A program made the position numbers and the translations under genes. Of a DNA stretch of 64,000 nt, positions 42,496-51,760 are shown one piece after another. This stretch comes from CAZYPU01 sp964649665. GTDB taxonomy: Bacteria; Omnitrophota; Gorgyraeia; JABMRN01; RBG-13-46-9. The stretch covers positions 1-64,000 of the forward strand of contig CAZYPU010000003.1 in NCBI GenBank assembly GCA_964649665.1, given 5' to 3'. Under the pieces are notes generated by a model. The model searched no databases. It saw nothing but the letters and a program-made list of their open reading frames with translations, and was not told the DNA's origin. The first letter of the stretch is position 1. Each line of letters begins with the position of its first letter.

Positions 42496-44229
42496 ATGCG
42501 CGATGACATCCTATCCATAAAAGACAGGGTAATGGATACCCTTTGCAAAAAAAAGCTCCTTGTCGAAAATGATATTAAAAAAGCCCTCACTATACAGAAA
42601 GAAAAGGGCGGCAAGCTGAGCGACATACTGGTCGGCATGGGCCTTGTTTCAAGAAACGACCTTATTTCCGCCTTAAGCGAAGAACTCGGCATCCCGCCTA
42701 TTGACCTCTCGCGTTATAAAATTTCCCCCGAGGTGATAAAGTTTCTCCCAAAGAAAGTGGCAAAAAACTACCATGTTTTACCGGTTTCGAAAATAGGTGA
42801 ATTTTTGACGATAGCTATCGCCGACCCGCTTAACGTATTCGCCACCGATGACATAGCCGCCATTACCGGCTGCAAGATAAGCGTTGTCATAGCGGGCGAA
42901 AAAGACATAGACGAGGGCATAGCCGAATATTACGAGGCCGGCACGCATGAGGCGATCGAAAAGATTATAGACGGCATGGAATCCGAAGGTGACATAGAGG
43001 TGGTGGAGGAAACCGAGGATGCCGCTTCGGCCTTGCAGCTTGTAAAACTCATTCAAGATGCTCCGGTTGTCAAAATTACAAATATGCTGCTTGCCGCAGG
43101 CGTTAAAGCGCGGGCAAGCGATATTTTGATAGAGCCGCTTGAGAATACTCTGAGGGTAAGGTATAGGATAGACGGTATTTTGCAGGAAGCGCAGCATTCG
43201 CCGAAGAAAATCCACTCCGCGATTGTTTCCCGGTTAAAGGTTATATCGAATTTGAACATAGCCGAAAGGCGGCTTCCGCAGGACGGCCGCTTCAAAGCCA
43301 GAATAGACAACAAGGAGGTCGACTTCAGAATTTCCGTCATACCCTCCTCAAACGGTGAAAAGGTGGCGCTCAGGATATTGGACAAAGCTCAGGCGATGCT
43401 CGACCTGACTAAGCTCGGTTTCGAAGGAGAAAACCTGGAAAAACTAAAAAAAGCCGCCGCGAAGCCGCACGGAATGATCCTTTTGTGCGGGCCGACGGGA
43501 TGCGGTAAAACAACCACCCTTTATTCTATATTGAAATTAGTGGATTCTCCGGAAAAGAACATAATTACAGCCGAGGATCCGGTGGAATACCAGCTGGAAG
43601 GCATAAATCAGCTTACGGTGAGGCCGAGCCTGAACCTTACTTTTGCCAGCAGTCTGCGTTCATTTCTACGGCAGGACCCGGATATTATAATGGTCGGCGA
43701 GATAAGGGATTTTGAAACCGTGGATATAGCGATTAAGGCGGCCCTGACCGGGCATCTTGTTTTGAGCACACTGCATACGACGACCGCCAGCGGTTCCGTG
43801 GTGCGTCTGGTCAACATGGGGGTGGAGCCGTTTCTTATAACCTCGAGCATGATCCTGGTGGCTGCGCAGCGCCTTGTCCGCAGGATTTGCGAAAACTGCA
43901 AGGAGCCGCATAGGATTGACGAGGTAACTTCAAAGAAACTCGGACTTAAACCCGGCGCGAAAAACACCGCTTACAGGGGTAAGGGCTGCAAGACGTGCCG
44001 GGATACGGGATATAAAGGAAGAATAGGCCTGATGGAAACACTCCCACTATCACCGGAGGTCCGCCGCTTTATTCTGGAGAAGTCCCAGGAGCACTTAATA
44101 AGGGAACAGGCGCGCAGAGAAGGAATGAGTACACTGCGAGAAAACGGCGTAAAAAAAATTCTGTGCGGCGAAACTACCATAGAAGAAGTGCTGCGCGTTA
44201 CCGTAGGGGATCAGGATATTCCGCTTTAG
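42496..44229 (+). CDS. pilB: Type IV pilus extension ATPase (PilB/GspE), copy 1
   Basis: The 577-residue protein has an N-terminal MshEN-like domain (residues 1-150), an N2 domain, and a C-terminal motor with Walker A GPTGCGKTTTLYS near 332, Asp box TAEDPVEYQLEG, and Walker B VGEIRDFETVDIAIKAALTGH. A zinc-binding stretch follows with CENC and CKTC near 473-497. It powers pilus assembly. In the first MshEN motif the R/Q-L-G start is lost (VMDTLCKKKLL), so ligand binding is less certain than in the solo MshEN protein. A second paralogue follows ten bases later. Confidence 0.92.
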   Translation: MRDDILSIKDRVMDTLCKKKLLVENDIKKALTIQKEKGGKLSDILVGMGLVSRNDLISALSEELGIPPIDLSRYKISPEVIKFLPKKVAKNYHVLPVSKIGEFLTIAIADPLNVFATDDIAAITGCKISVVIAGEKDIDEGIAEYYEAGTHEAIEKIIDGMESEGDIEVVEETEDAASALQLVKLIQDAPVVKITNMLLAAGVKARASDILIEPLENTLRVRYRIDGILQEAQHSPKKIHSAIVSRLKVISNLNIAERRLPQDGRFKARIDNKEVDFRISVIPSSNGEKVALRILDKAQAMLDLTKLGFEGENLEKLKKAAAKPHGMILLCGPTGCGKTTTLYSILKLVDSPEKNIITAEDPVEYQLEGINQLTVRPSLNLTFASSLRSFLRQDPDIIMVGEIRDFETVDIAIKAALTGHLVLSTLHTTTASGSVVRLVNMGVEPFLITSSMILVAAQRLVRRICENCKEPHRIDEVTSKKLGLKPGAKNTAYRGKGCKTCRDTGYKGRIGLMETLPLSPEVRRFILEKSQEHLIREQARREGMSTLRENGVKKILCGETTIEEVLRVTVGDQDIPL

Positions 44230-44238
44230 CAGGCACTA

Positions 44239-46118
44239 ATGAAAAAAAAGACGATATCGGATAAGCTTTTAGACCTCCTCCAGGAGAATAATATTCTGAN
44301 NNNNNNNNNNNNNNNNNNNNNNNNNNNNNNNNNNNNNNNNNNNNNNNNNNNNNNNNNNNNNNNNNNNNNNNNNNNNNNNNNNNNNNNNNNNNNNNNNNNA
44401 AAAAGACGATATCGGATAAGCTTTTAGACCTCCTCCAGGAGAATAATATTCTGAGCAAGGACCAGCTTAAAAAAGTTGTAAATATCCATAAAAAGCGCGG
44501 CGGCAGCATAGGCAAGATTCTGATCGGGGAAAGAATCATTTCGCATAAGGACCTTATGATGTTTTTAAGCGAGCAGCTGGATATACCGCCGATGGACCTT
44601 TCGAAGTACAGAGTGGATCCCCAAATAGCGAAACTCATTCCTGAAAAACTGGCCTTCAAATATAACCTGATCCCGATGTCTAAAATCGGCAATACCCTTA
44701 CCGTTGCCATGTCAGATCCCACGGATGTTCTCGCCATCGATGATATAAAAATGATGCTCCCCGGCGGCATAGAGAATATTGATATCATTATCGCCGCCGG
44801 AAACGACATAAAAGATGCCTTGACGAAGACATTCGGCGCGCCTGCCGAAGATCTCTCTGCGGTAATGAAGGATGTCGGCAGCGAAAACGTGGAGGTCCTT
44901 GAAGAGGAAAGATTAGACGTAAGCGAGATTACCGCCGAGAGCAAGAGCGCCCCTATCGTCAAAATCGTTTCGCTTATATTGAACGAGGCGCTAAGGGCAA
45001 GGGCGAGCGATATTCATATCGAGCCTTGCGAAAGAGATTTAAGGGTAAGATACAGGATTGACGGGGCGCTTCGCGAGGCGCTCAGGCTGCCAAAAAAAAA
45101 CCAGAACGCCGTTATCGCAAGGCTAAAGATTATGTCGAAGCTGGACATAACCGAAACCAGGGTTCCGCAGGACGGGCGTTTTAGAATAAAACTGGGCCAG
45201 AAGAAGATGGATTTCAGGGTAAGCATTTTGCCGATAGCCTTCGGCAATAAAATTGTTCTCAGGGCCCTGGACAAAGCGAACCTGGATGTAGGGCTGGATA
45301 AGCTGGGTTTTTTTGAGAAACCGCTTTTAGCGTTTAAAAAAGCGCTTGAGCGGCCTTTCGGCATGATTCTTTTAACGGGCCCTACGGGAAGCGGTAAATC
45401 CACGACACTTTACTCCATTGTCAACAAGCTGAACACCCCCGAGAGAAATATCGTTACGATAGAGGATCCGGTCGAGTACGAGGTCGAAGGCATAACCCAA
45501 ATCCAGGCAAACACCGATATCGGTCTGACATTCGCCAACGGCCTGCGATCGGTCTTAAGACAGAGTCCCGATATAGTCATGGTGGGGGAAATAAGAGATT
45601 TCGAAACCGCCGACATCGCTATTAAAGCGGCCCTGACTGGCCAGATCGTTTTGAGTACGCTGCACACCAACGACGCCGCCGGCGCCATAACAAGGCTTGT
45701 AGACATGGGGGTTGAGCCGTTTCTCATAGCCGCAAGCCTCATTCTAACCGCGGCGCAGCGCCTGCAGCGAAAGATCTGCCCCAGGTGCAAAGAGCCGGTC
45801 GATATCCCGCGCTCCGTATTGGAAAGGATAGGTGGTAACATAAATATCGACGCCCTTATGAAGCGAAAACCCTTTTATCACGGCAAGGGCTGCCCCCGCT
45901 GCAATAATACCGGATATATGGGCAGAATGGGGGTTCTAGAGTCGCTGCCGATAGACGACGCTATAAGGGACATGATCATAAGGAGGGTCCCGAACGACGA
46001 GGTGAAAAAATACGCCGTTTCACGCGGAATGATGACGCTTAGAGACAGCGCGTTGGAGAACTTTGCCGCGGGCCTGACAACGCTGGAAGAAGCCTTAAGG
46101 ATAACCACGGAGGAGTAA
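44239..46118 (+). CDS. pilB: Type IV pilus/type II secretion ATPase (PilB/GspE), copy 2, interrupted by an assembly gap
   Basis: The frame starts at ATG 44239 (MKKKTISDKLLDLLQENNIL), runs into 100 N, and resumes after a duplicated 55-bp stretch. Removing one copy plus the N (44245-44399) gives an intact frame of 574 residues, close to the 577 of copy 1. Motifs are Walker A GPTGSGKSTTLYS, Asp box TIEDPVEYEVEG, Walker B VGEIRDFETADIAIKAALTGQ, and zinc Cys pairs CPRC and CPRCNNTG. Without correction, gene callers will begin at the internal ATG 44556 and lose about 65 residues. It is probably a second extension motor or a secretion ATPase. Confidence 0.88.
44245..44454. repeat. Exact 55-bp duplication flanking the gap (assembly artefact)
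   Basis: Positions 44245-44299 and 44400-44454 are identical (aaaaagacgatatcgg...attctga). Overlap of two contig ends by exactly 55 bases is what a k=55 assembly graph leaves when adjacent contigs are joined with a fixed N spacer. Confidence 0.9.
44300..44399. other. Scaffold gap, 100 N
   Basis: Exactly 100 undetermined bases. Because the flanks overlap by 55 bp, the true gap is probably zero or negative in size. Confidence 0.99.
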
Positions 46119-46123
46119 GGGCA

Positions 46124-47344
46124 ATGACGAAATACAAATATGTGGCTAAGGACAAATCTGGAAAAACCCTGAAGGGCCTTGTTGATGTGCCGTCAAGGGA
46201 TGCCGCTATTCAGTCGCTGCGGGCAAAGGCCCTAACGATAATTTCTCTCGAAGAAGGTAGAAAGTCGGGGCTTTCGTTCGGGATTTTCAGTAAAATAATG
46301 AAGAAAAAAGTAAAGGTTGATGACCTCGTCATTTTTTCCCGTCAGCTTGCCACGATGGTTGACGCGGGTATCCCGCTTGTGACCGCGCTCGACATTCTGG
46401 CCGAACAGATCGAGCACCCGGTATTTAAGCAGGTTGTCTCCATGATCCGCGATGATGTGGAAACGGGCTCGAGTCTGTCTGAGGCATTGACCAAACATGC
46501 GAACGTTTTTTCGTCCCTTTTCATTAACATGGTGAGGGCAGGTGAATCAAGCGGCATGTTAGACGAAATACTGGACCGTCTTGCCGGGTATCTCGAGAAA
46601 ACAAGCACCCTGCAGAAAAAGATAAAGGCGGCTTTGGTGTATCCCGTAGCGGTGACGTTTATGGCGATCGCAATAACCGTATTTTTGCTGATAAAGGTGG
46701 TCCCTGTTTTCGGTGACATATACACGGGGTTCGGCGCCAAATTACCTGTCCCCACGCAGATCATGCTCAACATAAGCAATATCATGCGTAGGTATTTTTA
46801 CCTGGTCATAGGCCTTCTCGCTCTGGGTATTTTCTTTCTGAAGAGGTATGCCAAAACAGAAAAGGGGAATATGGTGTTGGATAACCTTAAGCTGAAAATG
46901 CCCATATTCGGCACCCTTGCGAGAAAGGTGGCGGTAGGCAAATTTACGAGGACCCTTTCCACACTCATACGAAGCGGCGTCCCCATTCTGAATTCCCTTG
47001 AGATTGTCAGTAAAACGTCGGGAAATCGTGTCATGGAAATGGCGGTTAATAGTGTCCGGGCCAACATAAAAGAGGGGGAGCCGATCGCGGATCCGCTGGC
47101 GAGAAGCGGGGTATTTCCGCCGATGGTGGTGCGCATGGTTTCCGTGGGGGAGCAGACGGGCGAGCTTGAGAAGATGTTGACGAAAATAGCGGATTTTTAC
47201 GATGAACAAGTAGACGCGGCCGTGAGCGGCCTTACGAGCCTTATCGAACCCCTCATTATAGCGTTTCTCGGGATCGTTATAGGCGGTATTGTTATCTGTA
47301 TGTTCCTGCCCATATTGAAAATTACCACCCTCGTCGGGAACTAG
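46124..47344 (+). CDS. pilC: Type IV pilus inner-membrane platform protein PilC/GspF
   Basis: The 406-residue protein has two GspF domains (about residues 65-190 and 270-395) with membrane helices near 170-190, 220-238 and 370-395. DLVIFSRQLATMVDAGIPL opens the first domain and KFTRTLSTLIRSGVPILNSL the second, as in all PilC/GspF proteins. It couples the ATPases to pilin polymerisation. It lies five bases after pilB copy 2. Confidence 0.94.
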   Translation: MTKYKYVAKDKSGKTLKGLVDVPSRDAAIQSLRAKALTIISLEEGRKSGLSFGIFSKIMKKKVKVDDLVIFSRQLATMVDAGIPLVTALDILAEQIEHPVFKQVVSMIRDDVETGSSLSEALTKHANVFSSLFINMVRAGESSGMLDEILDRLAGYLEKTSTLQKKIKAALVYPVAVTFMAIAITVFLLIKVVPVFGDIYTGFGAKLPVPTQIMLNISNIMRRYFYLVIGLLALGIFFLKRYAKTEKGNMVLDNLKLKMPIFGTLARKVAVGKFTRTLSTLIRSGVPILNSLEIVSKTSGNRVMEMAVNSVRANIKEGEPIADPLARSGVFPPMVVRMVSVGEQTGELEKMLTKIADFYDEQVDAAVSGLTSLIEPLIIAFLGIVIGGIVICMFLPILKITTLVGN

Positions 47345-47352
47345 CCCCTGAT

Positions 47353-47377
47353 GCCAAAGGTGCCTGGCACCTTTGGC
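47353..47377. repeat. 25-bp palindrome, 'AAGGTGCC-GGCACCTT' type
   Basis: gccaaaggtgcctggcacctttggc is self-complementary except for its central base. It shares the core with the pair at 5005-5052. It sits right after pilC and 23 bases before the pilin promoter, and could also act as a transcription boundary. Confidence 0.85.
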
Positions 47378-47399
47378 CTTTACTACCCTTTGCCCTGCC

Positions 47400-47428
47400 T
47401 TGACAATCGGCGGGTTCTGTGGTATACT
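47400..47428 (+). promoter_or_regulatory. Predicted pilin promoter
   Basis: TTGACA at 47400-47405, exactly 17 bases, and TATACT at 47423-47428. This near-consensus promoter leaves a 5' leader of about 95 bases and is consistent with high pilin expression independent of pilC. Confidence 0.85.
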
Positions 47429-47528
47429 TAAGACAAATGGATGTCCCTTGAGAATGCCTTTTATGGGGTATAATAAGTTTTCCCCGTGAAAGGCATCGAT
47501 TACCTGGGGGAAGAAAGCGAGGTGAAAG

Positions 47529-47891
47529 ATGATGAGAAAACTGAACAAGAAGGGCTTTACGCTGGTTGAAATTATGATCGTTGTGGCAATCATAGGTCTA
47601 TTGGCAGCGATAGCCATTCCTAACTTCGTCAGAGCTCGCGTAATGGCCCGGACAAATGCCTGTATCGCCAATTTGAAGCAGATTGACGGTGCAAAACAGG
47701 TATGGGCGATTGACACGAATGTCGGGGAAGCGGCTGTGCCCACACTGGACCAGACCGCTAGCGGATTAATTCCGACGTATCTTAAAAGGACGCCTGTGTG
47801 TAATTCCAGCGGAGTATATACCGTTGGTGCGGTGTCGGCAGAGCCGTCATGCTCTGTACACGGTACGTCTGCCAATCCGACCGAAGCTTAA
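47529..47891 (+). CDS. pilA: Major-type type IV pilin
   Basis: The 120-residue prepilin has leader MMRKLNKKG cleaved before F in GFTLVEIMIVVAIIGLLAAI, with Glu5 in the mature protein. The short globular part (NACIANLKQIDGAKQVWA) has Cys residues near 42, 94 and 109. This is the compact pilin type with the TNACIANLKQID helix seen in PVC and related phyla. A second ATG three bases later is an alternative start. It has its own strong promoter and a hairpin terminator downstream, so it is probably the abundant subunit. Confidence 0.93.
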   Translation: MMRKLNKKGFTLVEIMIVVAIIGLLAAIAIPNFVRARVMARTNACIANLKQIDGAKQVWAIDTNVGEAAVPTLDQTASGLIPTYLKRTPVCNSSGVYTVGAVSAEPSCSVHGTSANPTEA

Positions 47892-47913
47892 TGGCTTCCA
47901 GCGGGCGTAAACA

Positions 47914-49983
47914 GTGATGCACAAACACATGCACGCAAAAGGGGCAGCGAAGAAATCGCTGCCCCTTTTGTATGTTGCGATAATCATATTATTCGGTTTA
48001 GTCACTTACCTTAATACGTTCTATAACGGCTTCGTGTGGGACGATCATTATCTGATCTTAAAAAATCCCTTCTTACACCGGCCCAATGTATTGAAAATTT
48101 TCATCCAGGACCTGGACAGCACCGGATTCGCGAGAACGCTTTTTTACAGGCCCCTTCAAAACCTGAGCTACGTTATTGATTACCGCGCGTGGGGATTTAA
48201 TCCGCTTGGCTATCATCTTACCAATACCCTTATCCACATATTGAACGCCGTGCTGGTATTCTTCCTCATAGAGAATATCGCAAAAAAAAGGATGGTTTCT
48301 TTTTTAACGGCGTTATTTTTCGTTTCGCACCCCATCCATTACGGCGCGGTAACCTATTTATCCGGAAGGGCGGACTCTCTATTCGCGCTGTTTTTCCTCG
48401 CTTCATTTCTCGCGTTTATAAAATACAGGGAAAGCCCGAAACCGCGCTTTCTTCTGATGTGCGTCTCGGGTTTTGTGCTGGCGCTTTTGTCAAAAGAAAT
48501 GGCCGTCATAACGATTTTTATTTTTGTGCTGTACGACGTTATCTTTGGAAAAAAACCGGCCCGCCCGGATACTGTAAAAGGTAATGCCAAACCGCACCGG
48601 TTGAATCGGGTTCTGCCGCCATACCTTGCCTGTGGCGCCATTCTTCTTATCTATGGCGCGTTTCGCCTGGGGCACTTAAGAGAATCTCTGCGGTCGGCGT
48701 TTTCGGGCGGCGGATTTTCCGGCTGCGTTCTCACGTTTCCGCTTGCCGTGGGACGGTATATGGGGACGTTAATTGCGCCGGTTGATTTATGTATGCGCAA
48801 GAGCCCCTATCTCGCTAAAAGTTTCTGGGAGCCGTATGTTGCGCCGTCTCTTTTCCTTGTCGCGCTTCTGGTTATCCTGGGCCTTCGCCTCAAAAGCAGA
48901 AAAAGGGAAGTGAGCTTCTTCATTTTCTTCTTTCTCGTGTCCCTTTTGCCCGTCTCCAATATATTCGTAAGGGTTAACGCTATCCGGGCGGACCACTGGC
49001 TCTATATACCCTCGATCGGCTTCTTTTTCCTTCTTGCGTATTTTTTGAATTTTATCCTTTTCAAGGCCTGTAAGGGAGGTTTAAAGATCCCCTTGAGGGT
49101 TGCAGAGAGGGTGGTGTTTGTATCCGGAATATGTCTCGCTGCCGTTTATTCCGCGATCGCGATACGGGAAAATACGTACTGGAAAGACGACGGGACGCTT
49201 TTTACGGAAATCCTGACTCACGCGCCGGAGGACCCCCTTGCGAGAGGAAATCTCGGGATGGTTTACCTGGGTAGGGGCGAATTTGAAAAAGCGCTGGCCG
49301 AACAGGAAAAAGTGATGCGCGCATCCCCCGATTATGCCGCGGGGTATTACAATGCCGGCATAATATATTTTCAGATGAAAGATTTTAAAACCTCACGCGC
49401 GTTTTTTCAAAAGGCGCTGGAGAAGGATCGCTCGTTTTCGGAGCCGCACATATATCTCGGCCTGATGTATAACGGGGAAAAGAAGCTTCCGGAGGCGGAA
49501 AAAGAATTTCAGAAAGCCGTAGCGATCAACCCATATTCTTCCCCCGGATGGCTTAATCTGGGCATTCTGAAATACCACAGAGGCGAATTTGATACCGCTC
49601 AAGAATGTTTTGGCGCTGCGATCGAACGGGACCCGCAGAACGCAAAGGCTTACCTGTATCTGGCCGCGGCCTATCGCAGTAAAGCAAAACCGAAAGAAGC
49701 GCTTGCCGTGCTCGAAAATGCGGCGAAAATAAATCCGCAAAGCGCCGATATTCTTATGGATCTCGGGAATACGTATAGCAGTTTCGGGCTGTTTGAAGAA
49801 GCGATCGGCAGTTTCAGGAAGGCGCTTCTTCTTTCACCGGAAAAAAGCCGAATTTATTACAACATTGCCGATACCTACCGCCTGAAAGGCGAAACTGCCA
49901 GGGCGAAGCGTTATTTGCATCGCGCGCTTGCTGTAAACCCTTCATTTAAACAGGCCGCGGAGCGCCTGGAAGAATTGAAATAA
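47914..49983 (+). CDS. TMTC-like GT-C membrane glycosyltransferase with C-terminal TPRs
   Basis: The 689-residue protein has about ten membrane helices (residues 18 to about 415) and then seven or eight tetratricopeptide repeats (about 420-689, e.g. AAGYYNAGIIYFQMKDFKTS). Near the start, FVWDDHYLI supplies the acidic pair typical of GT-C transferases, followed by FYRPLQNLSYVIDY. This layout matches TMTC-type O-mannosyltransferases. Expected role: transfer of a sugar from a lipid carrier to exported proteins; the adjacent pilin is a candidate target (inference). A terminator hairpin overlaps codons 8-19, so the real start may be later, for example TTG 47968. Confidence 0.75.
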   Translation: MMHKHMHAKGAAKKSLPLLYVAIIILFGLVTYLNTFYNGFVWDDHYLILKNPFLHRPNVLKIFIQDLDSTGFARTLFYRPLQNLSYVIDYRAWGFNPLGYHLTNTLIHILNAVLVFFLIENIAKKRMVSFLTALFFVSHPIHYGAVTYLSGRADSLFALFFLASFLAFIKYRESPKPRFLLMCVSGFVLALLSKEMAVITIFIFVLYDVIFGKKPARPDTVKGNAKPHRLNRVLPPYLACGAILLIYGAFRLGHLRESLRSAFSGGGFSGCVLTFPLAVGRYMGTLIAPVDLCMRKSPYLAKSFWEPYVAPSLFLVALLVILGLRLKSRKREVSFFIFFFLVSLLPVSNIFVRVNAIRADHWLYIPSIGFFFLLAYFLNFILFKACKGGLKIPLRVAERVVFVSGICLAAVYSAIAIRENTYWKDDGTLFTEILTHAPEDPLARGNLGMVYLGRGEFEKALAEQEKVMRASPDYAAGYYNAGIIYFQMKDFKTSRAFFQKALEKDRSFSEPHIYLGLMYNGEKKLPEAEKEFQKAVAINPYSSPGWLNLGILKYHRGEFDTAQECFGAAIERDPQNAKAYLYLAAAYRSKAKPKEALAVLENAAKINPQSADILMDLGNTYSSFGLFEEAIGSFRKALLLSPEKSRIYYNIADTYRLKGETARAKRYLHRALAVNPSFKQAAERLEELK
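47937..47969 (+). terminator. Terminator-like hairpin after the pilin gene, within the GT-C gene start
   Basis: aaaaggggcagcga at 47937-47950 and tcgctgcccctttt at 47956-47969 form a perfect 14-bp stem with a 5-base loop, ending in four T. It lies 45 bases after the pilin stop. Confidence 0.75.
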
Positions 49984-49996
49984 GTAGCGTCGCGAC

Positions 49997-50025
49997 TTGA
50001 CAAATAGCCCCACATGTGGTACCCT
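49997..50025 (+). promoter_or_regulatory. Predicted promoter of the pilM operon
   Basis: TTGACA at 49997-50002, 17 bases, then a weak -10 TACCCT at 50020-50025. This would place the transcript start near 50032, ruling out the upstream GTG at 50016 as the pilM start. Confidence 0.45.
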
Positions 50026-50045
50026 ATGTCAAAATCATAGTATAT

Positions 50046-51068
50046 ATGAAAATCAAAGGGCCAGGAAATAAAGAAGTTCACGTCGGCTTGGATATAGGTA
50101 CCCGACTTATCAAGGCTCTCGAGCTATCTTCGGAAAACGGAACCTCCAGGATTACGAAACTGCATTTCACTGAAATAGACCCTCCCGCGACTTCCGAGAA
50201 TACCGCCAAGGCGCTCGCAAAGCTCTCGGAAACTTTTAAACCGGATACCACAGATGTTAACATTTCGCTTTCCGCGCCTTCGGCTATCGTGAGATTTATC
50301 AACATGCCGAAGATGAAAGAGGAAGACCTCAGGAACTCTCTTAATTTCGAAGCGGAAAAATATATCCCGTTTAACATAAACGAAGTTTTTATAGATGCAT
50401 GCATACTTGACGGCCCGGTTGATGAAAAAAACCAGATGAGGGTTCTTCTCGCCGCGGCAAAGAAAGATGCCGTGAATTCAAGGATTGAGATGCTGAAGCA
50501 GGCGGGATTTTCCGTAGCGGTGATCGATGTCGACAGCTTTGCCTGTTTTAACGCGTTCCGCAACTCTTCGGGAACGTCGGACGAGTCCAAGAGCATAGCG
50601 CTTCTCAATATTGGCTATACGCATACGAATGTCGTGATCGCAAGGGGCGCGGAGCCGTTTTTCACCAGGGACATACAGATTGCGTCCTTGGGTATAGCTA
50701 AATTGCTTTCACAGGCTTTCCAGGCGGAGGAAAAAGATTCGGACAAGTTTATATTCGCCCCCGGCGAAAAAGAAGCGCAGGTTCTGGATGCGGCCAGGCC
50801 CGCATTGGGTAATCTTGTTGACGAGCTCAGGCTTTCCTTCGGCTACTACGAAAATCAGCACGGAAGAAGTATTGACGAAATTTACATATCGGGCGGCGCA
50901 GCGCGTCTTCCCGGTATCCTGAATTATCTGGAGGAGAATTTTGGCGTAAAACCCGTGACGTGGAATCCGTTTTCAAAATTTGAAGCGGGCCCCGAAATAG
51001 ATGCGGGCCTCCTGGAGAGGGTCGGTGCGCAATTCTGCGTTTCGGCGGGCCTCGCAATAAGAAAATGA
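50046..51068 (+). CDS. pilM: Type IV pilus assembly protein PilM
   Basis: The protein of about 340 residues has an actin/FtsA-like fold with phosphate motif VGLDIGTRLIKALEL near the start, EAEKYIPFNINEVFIDACIL near 100, and IYISGGAARLPGILNYLEE near 288. PilM is a cytoplasmic protein that binds the N-terminal tail of PilN. ATG 50046 is preferred to GTG 50016, which lies in the predicted promoter. No good Shine-Dalgarno site precedes it. It overlaps pilN as ATGA. Confidence 0.92.
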   Translation: MKIKGPGNKEVHVGLDIGTRLIKALELSSENGTSRITKLHFTEIDPPATSENTAKALAKLSETFKPDTTDVNISLSAPSAIVRFINMPKMKEEDLRNSLNFEAEKYIPFNINEVFIDACILDGPVDEKNQMRVLLAAAKKDAVNSRIEMLKQAGFSVAVIDVDSFACFNAFRNSSGTSDESKSIALLNIGYTHTNVVIARGAEPFFTRDIQIASLGIAKLLSQAFQAEEKDSDKFIFAPGEKEAQVLDAARPALGNLVDELRLSFGYYENQHGRSIDEIYISGGAARLPGILNYLEENFGVKPVTWNPFSKFEAGPEIDAGLLERVGAQFCVSAGLAIRK

Positions 51069-51760
51069 TAGAATTAAACCTGCTGCCCCGGGAGTTCAAA
51101 AAAAATAAAAGACAGCTCAACCTTCCCGAGATCCCGCTTATTCCCACCGCAGCCTGTATTGTAGGCGCGCTTATTCTCGTCCAGCTTTTCCTCGGCGGTC
51201 TCATATTCATAAATAAAAGGCAGCTTGCCGGCATGGAGAAGACCTGGAAGGCCCTGGAGCCCAAAAAAGCGGAACTGGACAAGACAAAAAAAGAGATAGC
51301 TTCAAGGGCCAGAATGACCGAAGCCATCGACGGACTCATAGAGGATCAGCCTGACTGGGCGCGCCTCTTAAATGAATTGAGCAATAGCATGACCCCGAAT
51401 ATATGGCTTACAGAACTTATCTGCGGCGAAAAAAGCAAGAAACACTCGATGGGCTCTCCGGGGACGACACGAAAGATGCCCGTGGCCAAAGGCCCGAGGG
51501 GGGGCGTCCCGGCGGGCGCGGTCAAGCAAACGCAGCCGAAATTCGGGACATTTGTAATATCGGGCTTTGCAGCGGGCAAGGGCGAGGAAACGACCGCGAA
51601 CGTGGCCCGTTTCATACGTGCCCTGAAGGAAAATAAAAATTTCTTTAAGGACTTTTCGGATGTGGAACTTGTTTCCATGAAAAAGAGCGTAGTCGAAGAG
51701 CAGGATGTGATGAATTTCACTCTGGCCTGCAAGCGCGGCCCCGGCGGAAAAGGAGAATAG
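51065..51760 (+). CDS. pilN: Type IV pilus assembly protein PilN
   Basis: The 231-residue protein starts with MIELNLLPREFK, the conserved PilM-binding tail. A membrane helix follows at about residues 30-51 and a periplasmic ferredoxin-like domain after it. A Gly/Pro-rich stretch near 135-160 (KMPVAKGPRGGVPAGAV) looks like a disordered insert not usual in the family. It forms the inner-membrane alignment complex with PilO. The stop abuts pilO. Confidence 0.9.
   Translation: MIELNLLPREFKKNKRQLNLPEIPLIPTAACIVGALILVQLFLGGLIFINKRQLAGMEKTWKALEPKKAELDKTKKEIASRARMTEAIDGLIEDQPDWARLLNELSNSMTPNIWLTELICGEKSKKHSMGSPGTTRKMPVAKGPRGGVPAGAVKQTQPKFGTFVISGFAAGKGEETTANVARFIRALKENKNFFKDFSDVELVSMKKSVVEEQDVMNFTLACKRGPGGKGE

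Noticed and set aside
44245..44454. 55-bp direct repeat as a biological duplication
   Set aside because: Exact length, position at both sides of a 100-N spacer and restored reading frame fit an assembly-graph overlap.
50016..50045. GTG start ten codons upstream for pilM
   Set aside because: It lies inside the predicted promoter and the added residues are not pilM-like.
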